Shown here piece after piece: positions 33,384 to 44,200 of a stretch of DNA of 64,000 bases. Origin of the DNA: Oscarella lobularis (taxonomy: Eukaryota; Porifera; Homoscleromorpha; Homosclerophorida; Oscarellidae); contig NC_089179.1 in NCBI RefSeq assembly GCF_947507565.1, positions 1,426,001 through 1,490,000 of the forward strand. The letters are read 5' to 3'. The notes under the pieces are model-generated. The model was not told where the DNA came from. It saw only the letters and a program-made list of their open reading frames with translations, and did no database searches. Position 1 is the first letter of the stretch, and the number at the start of each line of letters is the position of its first letter. The translations under genes were made by a program, and so were the position numbers.

Positions 33384-34202
33384 TCATTTCTCCTTCGTTT
33401 CAATCCACGATGTTGGCGGTTTGAGAATGGGAAGAATTCCGGCGAGATGAACGATTTTGGTAGGATGGCCGAGAAATTTCATTCTCATACTGTAGCTCAG
33501 CAGTATGTGCACATAGGCAGCGATGCCGGTGAACAGATGCCAGAGTGCGTGTAGCTGCGTAATGGGACGCAGCGGCCACGCAAGTCGATCGCGCATAGCA
33601 CGTATGGACGGGCAGAGTTGATTCTCGAGGTTCCACAGGAAGAAACCAATAGCGAATCCGCCGATGGAGACGACGTAGAGCCGCGCCGAGCAGCCGATCG
33701 TGCGCGCGCGATACGTCGCGTGAAGAACGAGAAGAACGACGACGAATCCGTAGGCGGCTTCGTGAAAGAGGGGCTCATTAATTCGAAGATAAGCGCACGA
33801 GGTGAGAAGTGCATAGAAAAAGGTGACGGCCTTAGCGAAACGCGTCGTTCGACCCGGACTCACGTTGCAAGTCCACGTGCAGTAGAGGAAGCAGCAAGCG
33901 GAGAAGAGCATGGGCAATTCGTCGAGCATTTGCATAGAGTAGAGTAGGGTCCCGTGAAACGACCACGATCCGACGCCGACGAGGACGAGAAGAAAGTGCG
34001 ATAGGACGTAGCGCGATTCCAATTTGTCTTTGCTCGCGCGCGCGAGCGCGACGACCGACGGAAGGACGAACGCGATGTTTGTTATCGTGTTCCAGAACTC
34101 GGCTATGTAGATTGTCACGGCGTAGTTCTCTTCGCACCAGTCTAATGTCGATGTCGTCTTTCCCCACAGACCCGTGCCGTTGTCTGGATAGGAAGGCGGC
34201 AT
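33384..34202 (-). CDS. ACER3: Alkaline ceramidase (ACER3-like)
   Basis: Multipass ER/Golgi hydrolase that splits ceramide into sphingosine and fatty acid. Single exon. Family blocks are complete: GKTTSTLDWCEENYAVTIYI, AEFWNTITNIAFVLP, GVGSWSFHGTLLYSMQMLDE, LPMLFSACCFLYCTW, FFLWNLENQLCPSIR, ITQLHALWHLFTGIAAYVHI. The zinc ligands expected from the ACER3 structure are present: His in SFHGT and the pair in HALWH, with the DWCEEN acidic cluster and the Asp of LDELP. Start at 34202 (MPPSYPDNG) matches the human N-terminus in length; the frame is open to Met at 34301, which would lie 14 nt from the next gene's stop. It is convergent with SGF29 (about 90 bp). Confidence 0.92.
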   Translation of the reverse strand: MPPSYPDNGTGLWGKTTSTLDWCEENYAVTIYIAEFWNTITNIAFVLPSVVALARASKDKLESRYVLSHFLLVLVGVGSWSFHGTLLYSMQMLDELPMLFSACCFLYCTWTCNVSPGRTTRFAKAVTFFYALLTSCAYLRINEPLFHEAAYGFVVVLLVLHATYRARTIGCSARLYVVSIGGFAIGFFLWNLENQLCPSIRAMRDRLAWPLRPITQLHALWHLFTGIAAYVHILLSYSMRMKFLGHPTKIVHLAGILPILKPPTSWIETKEK

Positions 34203-34314
34203 AGTTTTTGGAGACCCGCCTCCTCTAACCGCGACTGTGCGCATGCTTTCCGGTTTATCTTTATCTCTCGGGTTAAATTGTATTGAATACGCACGTGCCA
34301 TTCGGACGAACTGT

Positions 34315-35175
34315 CTACATCCTCCTTATGTAGCCATGCCAGTTGTGTGTCACGTTGTAGCCAAGAAAATCAGTAAAAAAGCTATCGACTGCGTAAGAAC
34401 TTTCATGTTCGATCATGAATTTTTTCAGGTCATTCAACTTGTATTCACATCCAGCGGCTTCATATGGAACATCATAGAGCACGCCTGGACCAAACTCAGT
34501 GGGAAGACGAGGATTGGTGTCCTCGACGATCCAATAATCGCCTGTCTTGAGAAATGGATGAAAATACTCGAGTACGTTAAGAAAATTGTTGTGCGAATCT
34601 TCAATGATAACCAGAGGACGAGCGCAGGCCGACATGAACGACGACGGAAACGTTTTCTCCAACGCCGACGTGTCGCCGTGCACAAACTGCAGATTCGACG
34701 GAGCAAATTTCTTCGCCTTCTCGTCCAACAACGTCAGATCGATATCCATTGAATAGACACTGGACTGAACGTCGAGTGTGTTCAACGTGTCCGCAATCCA
34801 GAGAGCAGCGCCGCCGTTAAATGCTCCTAATTCGATGACGGTTGCCGGTTTCACGTGAGACAGAAGCTGATGACCGATGAGAAGGTCTTCGTGGCCCTTC
34901 AGCACGCTGCATCCTTTGTGCTGAATCGCGTACTTGTAGTTGAAGATTGCTTTGATCACGTCAAGCGGCATCAGGCTCGTGTCTTTGCGATCCGACATAG
35001 GCTGGAAACGATTGGGATCGTTCAGGCGAGATTGCACGAGGCTCGTGATGCGCGTAAGCACGTCGTGGTACTCATATTTCTCCGCTATTGTGTTAAGGAA
35101 TCGTGATTTTGCTTTTAGCATTCCAGAAGAAGCAAAAGAAAAGCTTTTTCGAACGAGAGACAGCGATCGTATCAT
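34315..35175 (-). CDS. CmcI / rhamnosyl O-methyltransferase-family SAM-dependent methyltransferase
   Basis: Single exon, about 286 aa from MIRSLSLVRKSFSFASSGML. The core resembles bacterial cephalosporin-hydroxylase-type (CmcI, PF04989) methyltransferases: ATVIELGAFNGGAALWIADT is the SAM-binding Gly loop, SVYSMDIDLTLLDEKAKK the acidic second strand, then FVHGDTSAL, RPLVIIEDSHNNFLNVLEYF and FLKTGDYWIVEDTNP. The Arg/Ser-rich N-terminus without acidic residues could be a mitochondrial targeting peptide (inference). The substrate is unknown. A decayed paralog lies directly upstream on the same strand, so this is a small tandem family. The frame is open further upstream to 35304, but that extension is Asn-rich and not family-like. 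Confidence 0.75.
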   Translation of the reverse strand: MIRSLSLVRKSFSFASSGMLKAKSRFLNTIAEKYEYHDVLTRITSLVQSRLNDPNRFQPMSDRKDTSLMPLDVIKAIFNYKYAIQHKGCSVLKGHEDLLIGHQLLSHVKPATVIELGAFNGGAALWIADTLNTLDVQSSVYSMDIDLTLLDEKAKKFAPSNLQFVHGDTSALEKTFPSSFMSACARPLVIIEDSHNNFLNVLEYFHPFLKTGDYWIVEDTNPRLPTEFGPGVLYDVPYEAAGCEYKLNDLKKFMIEHESSYAVDSFFTDFLGYNVTHNWHGYIRRM

Positions 35176-35451
35176 GACGAAGAGGAGACAATAGAGCGGT
35201 TGCTCGATTGTTGATTGGTCGATCGGTGGGAAAGTCCCCGTCGGCCTGCCTACACTCTTATTATTATTATTATAGAAGCTTTGGCCGCTCTCTTTCGGCA
35301 GCACGCGCTAGAAGAGAGTCTGAGGCCACTGCACCCCTTCGCAATACTTCCCAATGCCAAAAAGGTAATTTTATTTGACTACCGGTAGTCTAAAATAGCA
35401 ATACAAAAAAAGTGCAAGAGTACAGGCGCACAATTCCAGCCCAGGGAACTG

Positions 35452-36238
35452 CTACATCCTTCTAATGTAGCCATGCCAGTTATTCGTCACGTTGTAGCCA
35501 AAGAAATCGGTAAAAAAGCTATCAACTGCGTAAACACCTTCATGTTCAGTCATGAATTTTTTCAAGTCATTCAACTTGAAATCATCTCCTGTAGCTTCAT
35601 AGGGAATGTCAAAGAGCCAGTGGTACGAAAGGATTAGAATCTTCGACAATCAAATAATCCCCTGTCTTAAAAAACGGGTGAAAATAATCGAGTATGTTGG
35701 GAAAATTATTGTGCGAGTCTTCGACAATTACTAGAGGACGAGCGCACTCAGACATGAACGACGACGAGAACGTTTTCTCCAAAGCCGCCGTGTCGCCTTG
35801 CAAAAACTTCAAATTCGACGGAGCATGGCGTTTTACCTTCTCATCTAACAACGTCGGATCAATGTCCATTGAATATACAATGGACGGAATGTCGAGCAAG
35901 TTCAACATGTCCGACATCCAGAGAGCACTTCCACCGTTAAATGATCCTAATTCGATCACGGTGGCGGGTTTGACATAGGAGATGAATTGATGGAAGAGGA
36001 TCATGTCTTCTTGGCCCTTCATCACGCTGCATTCCTTGTGCACGACCCCGTATCTGTAGCTGTACATCGCTCTGAAAACGATTGGGATCGTTTAGTCGAG
36101 ATTGCAGGTAGTTTGCAACTGAATGCGCGGAAGCACGTCTCGGTAGTCGAGCCCTTCTTCGGCCACTGAGCTGCTGAAACGATTGAGCAATCGAGAAGAG
36201 GCGGTAGAAAGAGTTCGAAACAGAGACCGTCCGATCAT
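35452..36238 (-). pseudogene. Frameshifted paralog of the CmcI-like methyltransferase
   Basis: It starts [20 protein letters not shown], like its neighbour, and ends FFGYNVTNNWHGYIRRM. The coding sequence changes frame at least three times: between LPRI and NYLQSRLNDPNRF (about 5 extra nt); after NDPNRFQS, where about 50 nt present in the neighbour are missing; and after EDSNPFVP, where a deletion leads to a stop (LAL) before the frame resumes at LFDIPYEATGDDFKL. The SAM-loop VIELGSFNGGSALW and VIVEDSHNNF are retained. Undetected introns could explain part of this, but no good donor/acceptor pairs restore the alignment. Confidence 0.65.
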
Positions 36239-36502
36239 ATTTTGGTGTCACGCTACAGTAGCCGGCGTGAATATGATGACGTCACGCCAAAACAAAAGCC
36301 CTGCAAAAGCCAGGCCCCTCCTCCCCTTTTCGCCGCACGGCCGACAATAAGCACCCAGTCAGCGTCGAGGAGAAACTGGCTGGGACCTTTTCATCTGAGC
36401 CCTGGCCGCCCTGACCTGCGCTGGCCGCCGCGCTGGCCATGGCGATCAGTTCAGCCGAGCACGTGCCTTCTATCGCGTTTACGTAGCGCGCGTGTACGCA
36501 AG
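36239..36502. promoter_or_regulatory. Divergent region between methyltransferase pseudogene and QPRT
   Basis: 264 bp upstream of QPRT, GC-rich in its right half, with a TGATGACGTCACG CRE-like palindrome at about 36274-36286. The CRE core TGACGTCA is seen directly; its activity is inferred. Confidence 0.45.
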
Positions 36503-37414
36503 ATGACGACTCTGTCGACGATTCTCTCTCCTCTGTCTTTGAAAACGCTGGCGAGCCAGTGGCTAGCTGAAGATACCCCTTCATTCGATTACGGCGGCTA
36601 CATCGTCGGCGACAAAGACGAAGAAGCGATCCTGTGGATGAAATCGACGGGTGTTCTCGCCGGATGTCCCTTCGTATCGACAGTTTTTGACGAACTAAAG
36701 TGCGAAATCAACTGGACTGTCGCCGAAGGCGACTACGTCGATACGACCAGTGGCAGAGTGAAAGTGGCTCGTGTACGCGGCGCGGCGCGCCGTCTTCTTC
36801 TCGGCGAGCGCGTCGCTTTGAATTGTCTGGCGCGCGCGAGCGGCGTTGCCACGCACGCGCGCCGCCTACGAAAACTCGCCGAAGCAGCGAATTGGAAGGG
36901 TCATCTTGCCGGCACGCGTAAGACGACACCGGGATTTCGGCTCGTCGAAAAATATGCCCTTCACGTGGGCGCCATGGCAACGCATCGATACGATCTTAGC
37001 TCCATGATTATGCTCAAAGATAACCATATATGGTCGGTGGGCGGAATTACCAAAGCTGTACAAGACGCGAGAAAATTGGCTGGATTTTCAATGAAAATCG
37101 AAGTGGAGTGTCGTAGTCTGGATGAGGCTATTGAAGCTGGAAAAGCAGGAGCTGATATCGTTATGTTGGATAATTTCGAGCCTTCTAACTTGCACGCGAC
37201 GGCTAAGAGAGTGAAGGAGACTTTTCCTTCGATTATTCTTGAGGCAAGTGGGGGAATTCAAGAGGGGAATATAGAGAAATACTTCGGCCCGCACGTCGAC
37301 GTCATTTCGATGGGAAGTGCAACGCAAGGCTATTCCACTGTCGATTTTTCACTGAAAGTAGACAAAGAGCGAGAAACAAGCATGCAACACGGCGGAGAAG
37401 GAAGTCAAATATAA
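36503..37414 (+). CDS. QPRT: Quinolinate phosphoribosyltransferase (nicotinate-nucleotide pyrophosphorylase)
   Basis: Quinolinate plus PRPP to nicotinate mononucleotide, CO2 and PPi: the entry of the kynurenine route into NAD synthesis. Single exon, 303 aa (human 297). Key blocks: [51 protein letters not shown] (catalytic Arg/Lys of TRKTTPG), [66 protein letters not shown]. The ATG at 36503 gives the family-typical N-terminus [17 protein letters not shown]. No targeting sequence is seen, so it is probably cytosolic. Tail-to-tail with RNF185 (33 bp between stops). Confidence 0.94.
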   Translation: MTTLSTILSPLSLKTLASQWLAEDTPSFDYGGYIVGDKDEEAILWMKSTGVLAGCPFVSTVFDELKCEINWTVAEGDYVDTTSGRVKVARVRGAARRLLLGERVALNCLARASGVATHARRLRKLAEAANWKGHLAGTRKTTPGFRLVEKYALHVGAMATHRYDLSSMIMLKDNHIWSVGGITKAVQDARKLAGFSMKIEVECRSLDEAIEAGKAGADIVMLDNFEPSNLHATAKRVKETFPSIILEASGGIQEGNIEKYFGPHVDVISMGSATQGYSTVDFSLKVDKERETSMQHGGEGSQI

Positions 37415-37447
37415 GGAAATCTTCAATTTTTTTGTACACGATAATAG

Positions 37448-38207
37448 CTAAGAAGCTTGAAACATTAGCCAGATAATGAAAAGAACTCCAAAGCCGAGGA
37501 GAATTTGTGAAAGAGTTCGTTCTTCAGCTTCTTGAGGATTGTCAGCGGCGTTGCCACCAACCTAGGAAGCAGAAATAAAAAAAATATGATTATGTACCAA
37601 ATTAATTCAACTCAACCTGTCCAGCGGCGAATACTCCGAAGGGAAGACCAAAAGCGACGTGAACGCCCGAGAAATCAAACATATTGCCACCCCCGAAAAA
37701 CTACGCGACTCCATCGACACACGTCATTAGGAAAAAATACTGTAAGCCCCACCCCTTGATTTTGTGGTCGTTCTTCTCTCTGCGCTTGGGGGCGTGGCGG
37801 CGTCGGTTTGTCGCGCGGATCGCTCGACGACGAGCCGCGTCCGTAGAGGGGAACGACCTTTTTGCGATCGATTGCCGCCTTGCAGACGGGACAAACGGGA
37901 TTTCTCGGTCGCGTTTCGAGCCACTACGGTTACGGTCACTTAGGATTACGGAAACCTTCCCTTTCTCGACGACTTACCGTGTGAAGGCATGGCCAGCTTC
38001 AGAAAACGAATGAAAGAGACATAGCCAAAGCGATTTACGGATGGCTTACCAGAATAAATGTCCGCACATGCTGATGACGGCATCTTTTGCCGTTGCGAGA
38101 CAGATATTACAGTCGAAGTTGCCGTCTTGCGATTCTTTGTTCTGCTCGTCGTCATTCGATGGCGGGTTTGGACGAGTCTCGTCCGTATTGACGCTTTCGG
38201 ACGACAT
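37448..38207 (-). CDS. RNF185: RNF185/RNF5-type membrane RING E3 ubiquitin ligase
   Basis: ER-associated degradation ligase. Five exons on the minus strand: 38207-38050, 37996-37978 (19-nt microexon), 37923-37741, 37700-37617, 37561-37448; 185 aa (human RNF185 192). Acidic N-terminus, then a C3HC4 [64 protein letters not shown]. The linker has Pro/Arg residues and [20 protein letters not shown], matching the family, and a C-terminal hydrophobic helix [17 protein letters not shown] is the membrane anchor. The microexon encodes WPCLHT inside the RING and its phases fit exactly. Head-to-head with the VPS10 receptor gene (77 bp). Confidence 0.92.
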
Positions 38208-38284
38208 TGTCGCTTCTACGTGTGCGTACGGGGAATTCTAAGGCGAGTTTACACCTGGTAGGTAGCGCACGTTCGATAAATGAG
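38208..38284. promoter_or_regulatory. Divergent RNF185 / VPS10-receptor intergenic region
   Basis: 77 bp between opposite start codons, so two ER/secretory-pathway genes probably share one promoter. No recognisable core element was found. Confidence 0.4.
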
Positions 38285-41200
38285 ATGACGTTTCCTCTCA
38301 TTTGTTCGTCGTTTCTTCTCCTTTTCGCGGGATCGAGCGGCAGAATTCCGGACGGCTCAGATTTGCTCCATCTTCATCCGACCTACTATTCTCAACCGGG
38401 CTTGCGCACCGTGATCGAACGTCCTTCCACGAACGAGCCCGAAACTCGCCCGTCTGACACTGACAGTTTATGGAAAGACGCAAAACGACGATCTAGACGC
38501 GATGCAAGCGTGCCGAACCAGGAAATTGTGACGGTAAACGGTTAAAACATCCTTTTGACCACGCCCACAGATAGTCTCCGGAGGCGGAGTCCTATGTGTC
38601 GAAAATGCATTCGTTAAACTAGAGAATGATGGCCTGGTGCTGACCATCATGCATAGCCTCCCACCGCTTACAGTACGCGAGCGCCTTAGATAATGTGACG
38701 TCATAAAAATTCACGTTATCATATGTTCACGCTGCTGTACATATATCACAGTCCTACAGCTCACACATACTGTATGTACATACATAGGGCTCATGTTTAG
38801 GATCCTAATTACTCTGATACACTCTCGGATACATGTACTGGCTTTGTATGCCCTTTGTATGTGTAGGTATGCGTACGGGTCATATTTACTGTTACCCGTA
38901 CACGCGAGTACTGTACACGCGTACATACCCACGCATATACTGTACATGAGTGGATACGATTGATTGTGACGTCAGAGCGTGACAATCAAAACCGTCGTTT
39001 CGCCTTCTCAGCGCATTTATAAAACGGAAAATACTACAGATCAATTTGAAACAGGGGTTTCTAAGCATTTTTTCCGTTTATCAAAGAAAAAACGCTGTAT
39101 TCGCGCCGTAAATCGCCTTTTTCGGGTCACCGTTTTGGGCCCCATTTCGCGCATGCGCTTTACAAAAGTAAGGGTTTTTCCTATGTGACGTCACAATACC
39201 GAGCGTGACGAACAGACAGACAGACAGACATACAGACAGACACTTCCGGTCCTAAGATCACGTTTGAGAGCCTCCCTCGCCGTTATACGAGCTCGCAAAC
39301 TGCGTTTGCCACCCCGTACAACTGCGGTGGTCGGCTCAATTATGATATCCTTGTAGAAAATTCTTGCAAACGATTCTCACAATCTCGCCATGATATTGTG
39401 GACGAGCAACGTGAGCCACACTATCATTGTTGTGACTCGCGATTCTCCGACGAGGAGTAGCAGCTACAGCAATCTTTACGTGTCGCACGATTACGGTGTA
39501 TCGTTCACCCTGAGCAATGACCAAATCACGATGCAAGGATCGACAAAGCTCGCCATCGAAGAAGTCTATCAATCGCAAGCAAATAAAACACAAGTAAAAA
39601 TAGATCACGTGTAAATTCTATTAATTGGATATGTGACTGGCTCTTTCTCAGTACATATTTGTTGATACGCGCGATAAATACATTGTCACGACGACAGACG
39701 ATGCTATGACCTTTACGGCTAGACAAGTTACTTGGAATCCATACTATCTCATTCCTCATCCAACTAAGCCAGACTACGTCATGGCTTATGACAATAATGC
39801 TGACACGGTGAAAGACTCGCAAGTTTTATTATTTGAAATTTCTTAGTCTTTGTTTTCCAGCTTTACCTCAGTAAGAATTTTTGCCAAACATGGTCACATG
39901 TTGCACTGCGTGTTGCACCGTCCTTTGACTGGTAAACGAGGACTTTCTATTTTTCGATCTCTGGATATAGCCACGTTCATTCTTATAGGGGAGTTCCTGG
40001 AATCGATAGTGACAACTTCTTTGTTTTCCAACAGTACCAAGGAGCTGGCTCCTCTTCCAAGTCGAACGTCATGCAAACGAATAACTTGTTTAAAACGTCG
40101 CCAACGACCTTAGTGACGGGCATCGACGAATTTCGAATCATCGACGAGTACATGTTCGCGGTCAACTCATCAACAAAAGTAGAAGAAATGTCGAAGTTTA
40201 AATAATTAATAACTAGAAAATCCTTTTTAGTCAAACGCCCTTCTCGTGTCTTACACAAGAGCGCCATTCAAACAGGCTCAGTTTCCAACAGACACGAACG
40301 GAATAAAACTCACCGAAAGAGTAACAACAGTCTACATAAAGAAATACTTAAAGATTAGGACCTCAATTTAATAGTTGGCCTTTAGAATCAAAGATTAGGC
40401 CCTCAATTTATTACTGAGGCCTTTAGAATCAAAGATTAGGCCCTTAATTTAATATTTAGGCCCTTTGAATCAGAGATTAGGCCCTCAATTTAATATTTTG
40501 GCCTTTAGAATCAAAGATTAGGCTCTTAATTTAATATTTGGCATTTACAATCAAAGATTAGGCCCTCAATTTAATATTTAGGCCTTTAGAATTAAAGATT
40601 AGGCACTCAATTTTATATTTAGGTCTTTAGAATCAAAGATTAGGCCCTCAATTTAAAGTTTAGGCCTTTAGAATCAAAGATTAGGCCCTCAATTTAATAT
40701 TTAAGCCTTGTGAATCAGAGATTAGGCCCTCAATTTAATATTTAGGCCTTTAGAATCAAAGATTAGGCCCTTAATTTAATATTTGGCATTTAGAATCAAA
40801 GATTAGGCCCTCAATTTAAAGTTTAGGCCTTTAGAATCAAAGATTAGGCCCTCAATTTAATATTTAGGCCTTTAGAATCAAAGATTAGGCCCTCAATTTA
40901 ATATTTAGCCTTTAGAATCAAAGATTAGGCTCTCAATTTAATACTTAGGCATTTATAATCAAAGATTAGTCCCTCATGTTAATATTTAGGCTCTGTGAAT
41001 TAAAGATTAGGCCCTCAATTTATTACTGAGGCCTTTAGAATCAAAGATTAGGCCCTTAATTTAATATTTAGGCCCTGTGAATCAGAGATTAGGCCCTCAA
41101 TTTAATATTTTGGCCTTTAGAATCAAAGATTAGGCCCTCAATTTAATATTTACGACTTTAGAATTAAAGGTTATGCACTCAATATTATATATAGGTCTTT

Positions 41201-44200
41201 AGAATCAAAGTTTAGGCCCTCAATTTAAAGTTTAAGCCTTTAGAATCAAAGATTAGGCCCTCAATTTAATATTTAGAACTTTAGAATCAAAGATTATGCA
41301 CTCAATTTTATTCTTAGGTCTTTAGAATCAAAGATTAGGCCCTCAATTTAATATTTGGCCTTTACAATCAAAGATTAGTCATTGAATTTAATACTTAGGC
41401 CTTTAGAATCAAAGCTTAAGCCATGAATTTAATATTTGGCTTTTAGAATCAAAGATTAAGCCCTCATTTTAATACTTAGGCCTTTAGAATCAAAGATTAG
41501 GCCCTTAATTTAATATTTAGGACTTTAGAATCAAAGGTTATGCACTCAATTTTATATTTAGACTCTTTGAATCAAAGATTAGGCCCTCAATTTAATATTT
41601 TGGCCTTTAGAATCAAAGATTAGGCCCTTAATTTAATATTTGGCATTTAGAATCAAAGATTAGGCCCTCAATTTAAAGTTTAGGCCTTTAGAATCAAAGA
41701 TTAGGCCCTCAATTTAATATTTAGGACTTTAGAATCAAAGATTATGCACGCAATTTTATATTTAGGTCTTTAGAATCAAAGATTAGGCTCTCAATTTAAA
41801 GTTTAGGCATTTAGAATCAAAGATTAGGCCCTCAATTTAATATTCAGTACTTTAGAATCAAAGGTTATGCACTCAATTTTATATTTAGGTCTTTAGAATC
41901 AAAGATTAGGCCCTCAATTTAAAGTTTAGGCCTTTAGAATCAAAGATTAGGCTCTCAATTTAATATTTAGGCCCTGTGAATCAGAGATTAGGCCCTCAAT
42001 TTAATATTTTGGCTTTTAGAATCAAAGATTAGGCCCTTAATTTAATATTTGGCATTTAGAATCAAAGATTAGGCCCTCAATTTAAAGTTTAGGCCTTTAG
42101 AATCAAAAATTAGGCCCTCAATTTAATATTTAGGACTTTAGAATCAAAGATTATGCACGCAATTTTATATTTAGGTCTTTAGAATCAAAGATTAGGCCCT
42201 CAATTTAAAGTTTAGGCCTTTAGAATCAAAGATTAGGCCCTTAATTTAATATTTAGGCCCTGTGAATCAGAGATTAGGCCCTCAATTTAATATTTTGGCC
42301 TTTAGAATCAAAGATTAGGCTCTTGATTTAATATTTGGCATTTAGAATCAAAGATTAGGCCCTCAATTTAAAGTTTAGGTCTTTCGAATCAAAGATTAGG
42401 CCCTCAATTTAATATTTACGACTTTAGAATTAAAGGTTATGCACTCAATTTTATATTTAGGTCTTTAAAATCAAAGATTAGGCCCTCAATTTAAAGTTTA
42501 GGCCTTTAGAATCAAAGATTAGGCCCTCAATTTAATACTTAGGCCTTTAGAATCAAAGATTAGTCCCTCAATTTAATATTTAGAACTTTAGAATCAAAGA
42601 TTAGGCCCTCAATTTATTACTGAGGCCTTTAGAATCAAAGATTAGGCCCTTAATTTAATATTTAGGCCCTGTGAATCAGAGATTAGGCCCTCAATTTAAT
42701 ATTTTGGCCTTTAGAATCAAAGATTAGGCTCTTAATTTAATATTTGGCATTCAGAATCAAAGATTAGGCCCTCAATTTAATATTTAGGCCTTTAGAATCA
42801 AAGATTAGGCACTCAATTTTATATTTAGGTCTTTAGAATCAAAGATTAGGCCCTTAATTTAAAGTTTAGGCCTTTAGAATCAAAGATTAGGCCCTCAATT
42901 TAATATTTTGGCCTTTAGAATCAAAGGTTATGCACTCAATTTTATATTTAGGTCTTTAGAATCAAAGATTAGGCCCTCAATTTAATATTTACGACTTTAG
43001 AATCAAAGGTTATGCACTCAGTTTTATATTTAGGTCTTTAGAATAAAAGATTAGGCCCTCAATTTAATATTTGGCATTTAGAATCAGAGATTAGGCCCTC
43101 AATTTAATATTTTGGCTTTTAGAATCAAAGATTAGGCCCTTAATTTAATATTTGGCATTTAGAATCAAAGATTAGGCCCTCAATTTAAAGTTTAGGCCTT
43201 TAGAATCAAAAATTAGGCCCTCAATTTAATATTTAGGACTTTAGAATCAAAGATTATGCACGCAATTTTATATTTAGGTCTTTAGAATCAAAGATTAGGC
43301 CCTCAATTTAAAGTTTAGGCCTTTAGAATCAAAGATTAGGCCCTCAATTTATTACTGAGGCCTTTAGAATCAAAGATTAGGCCCTCAATTTAATATTTAG
43401 GCCCTGTGAATCAGAGATTAGGCCCTCAATTTAATATTTTGGCTTTTAGAATCAAAGATTAGGCTCTTAATTTAATATTTGGCATTTAGAATCAAAGATT
43501 AGGCCCTCAATTTAATATTTAGGCCTTTAGAATCAAAGATTAGGCACTCAATTTTATATTTAGGTCTTTAGAATCAAAGATTAGGCCCTTAATTTAAAGT
43601 TTAGGCCTTTAGAATCAAAGATTAGGCCCTCAATTTAATATTTTGGCCTTTAGAATCAAAGGTTATGCACTCAATTTTATATTTAGGTCTTTAGAATCAA
43701 AGATTAGGCCCTCAATTTAATATTTACGACTTTAGAATCAAAGGTTATGCACTCAGTTTTATATTTAGGTCTTTGGAATAAAAGATTAGGCCCTCAATTT
43801 AATATTTAGCCTTCAGAATCAAAGATTATGCTCTCAATTTAATACTTAGGCCTTTAGAATCAAAGATTAGGCCCTCAATTTAATATTTAGGACTTTAGAA
43901 TCAAAGGTTATGCACTCAATTTATTTTTAGGTCTTTAGAATCAAAGATTAGGCCCTCAATTTAAAGTTTAGGCCTTTAGAATCAAAGATTAGGCTCTCAA
44001 TTTAATATTTAGGCCCTGTGAATCAGAGATTAGGCCCTCAATTTAATATTTTGGCTTTTAGAATCAAAGATTAGGCCCTTAATTTAATATTTGGCATTTA
44101 GAATCAAAGATTATGCCCTCAATTTAAAGTTTAGGCCTTTAGAATCAAAAATTAGGCCCTCAATTTAATATTTAGGACTTTAGAATCAAAGATTATGCAC

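Noticed and set aside
38735-38945. Small secreted-peptide frame on the minus strand (78 codons)
   Set aside because: Falls in alternating TACATA/TGTACA intron sequence; composition reflects the repeat.
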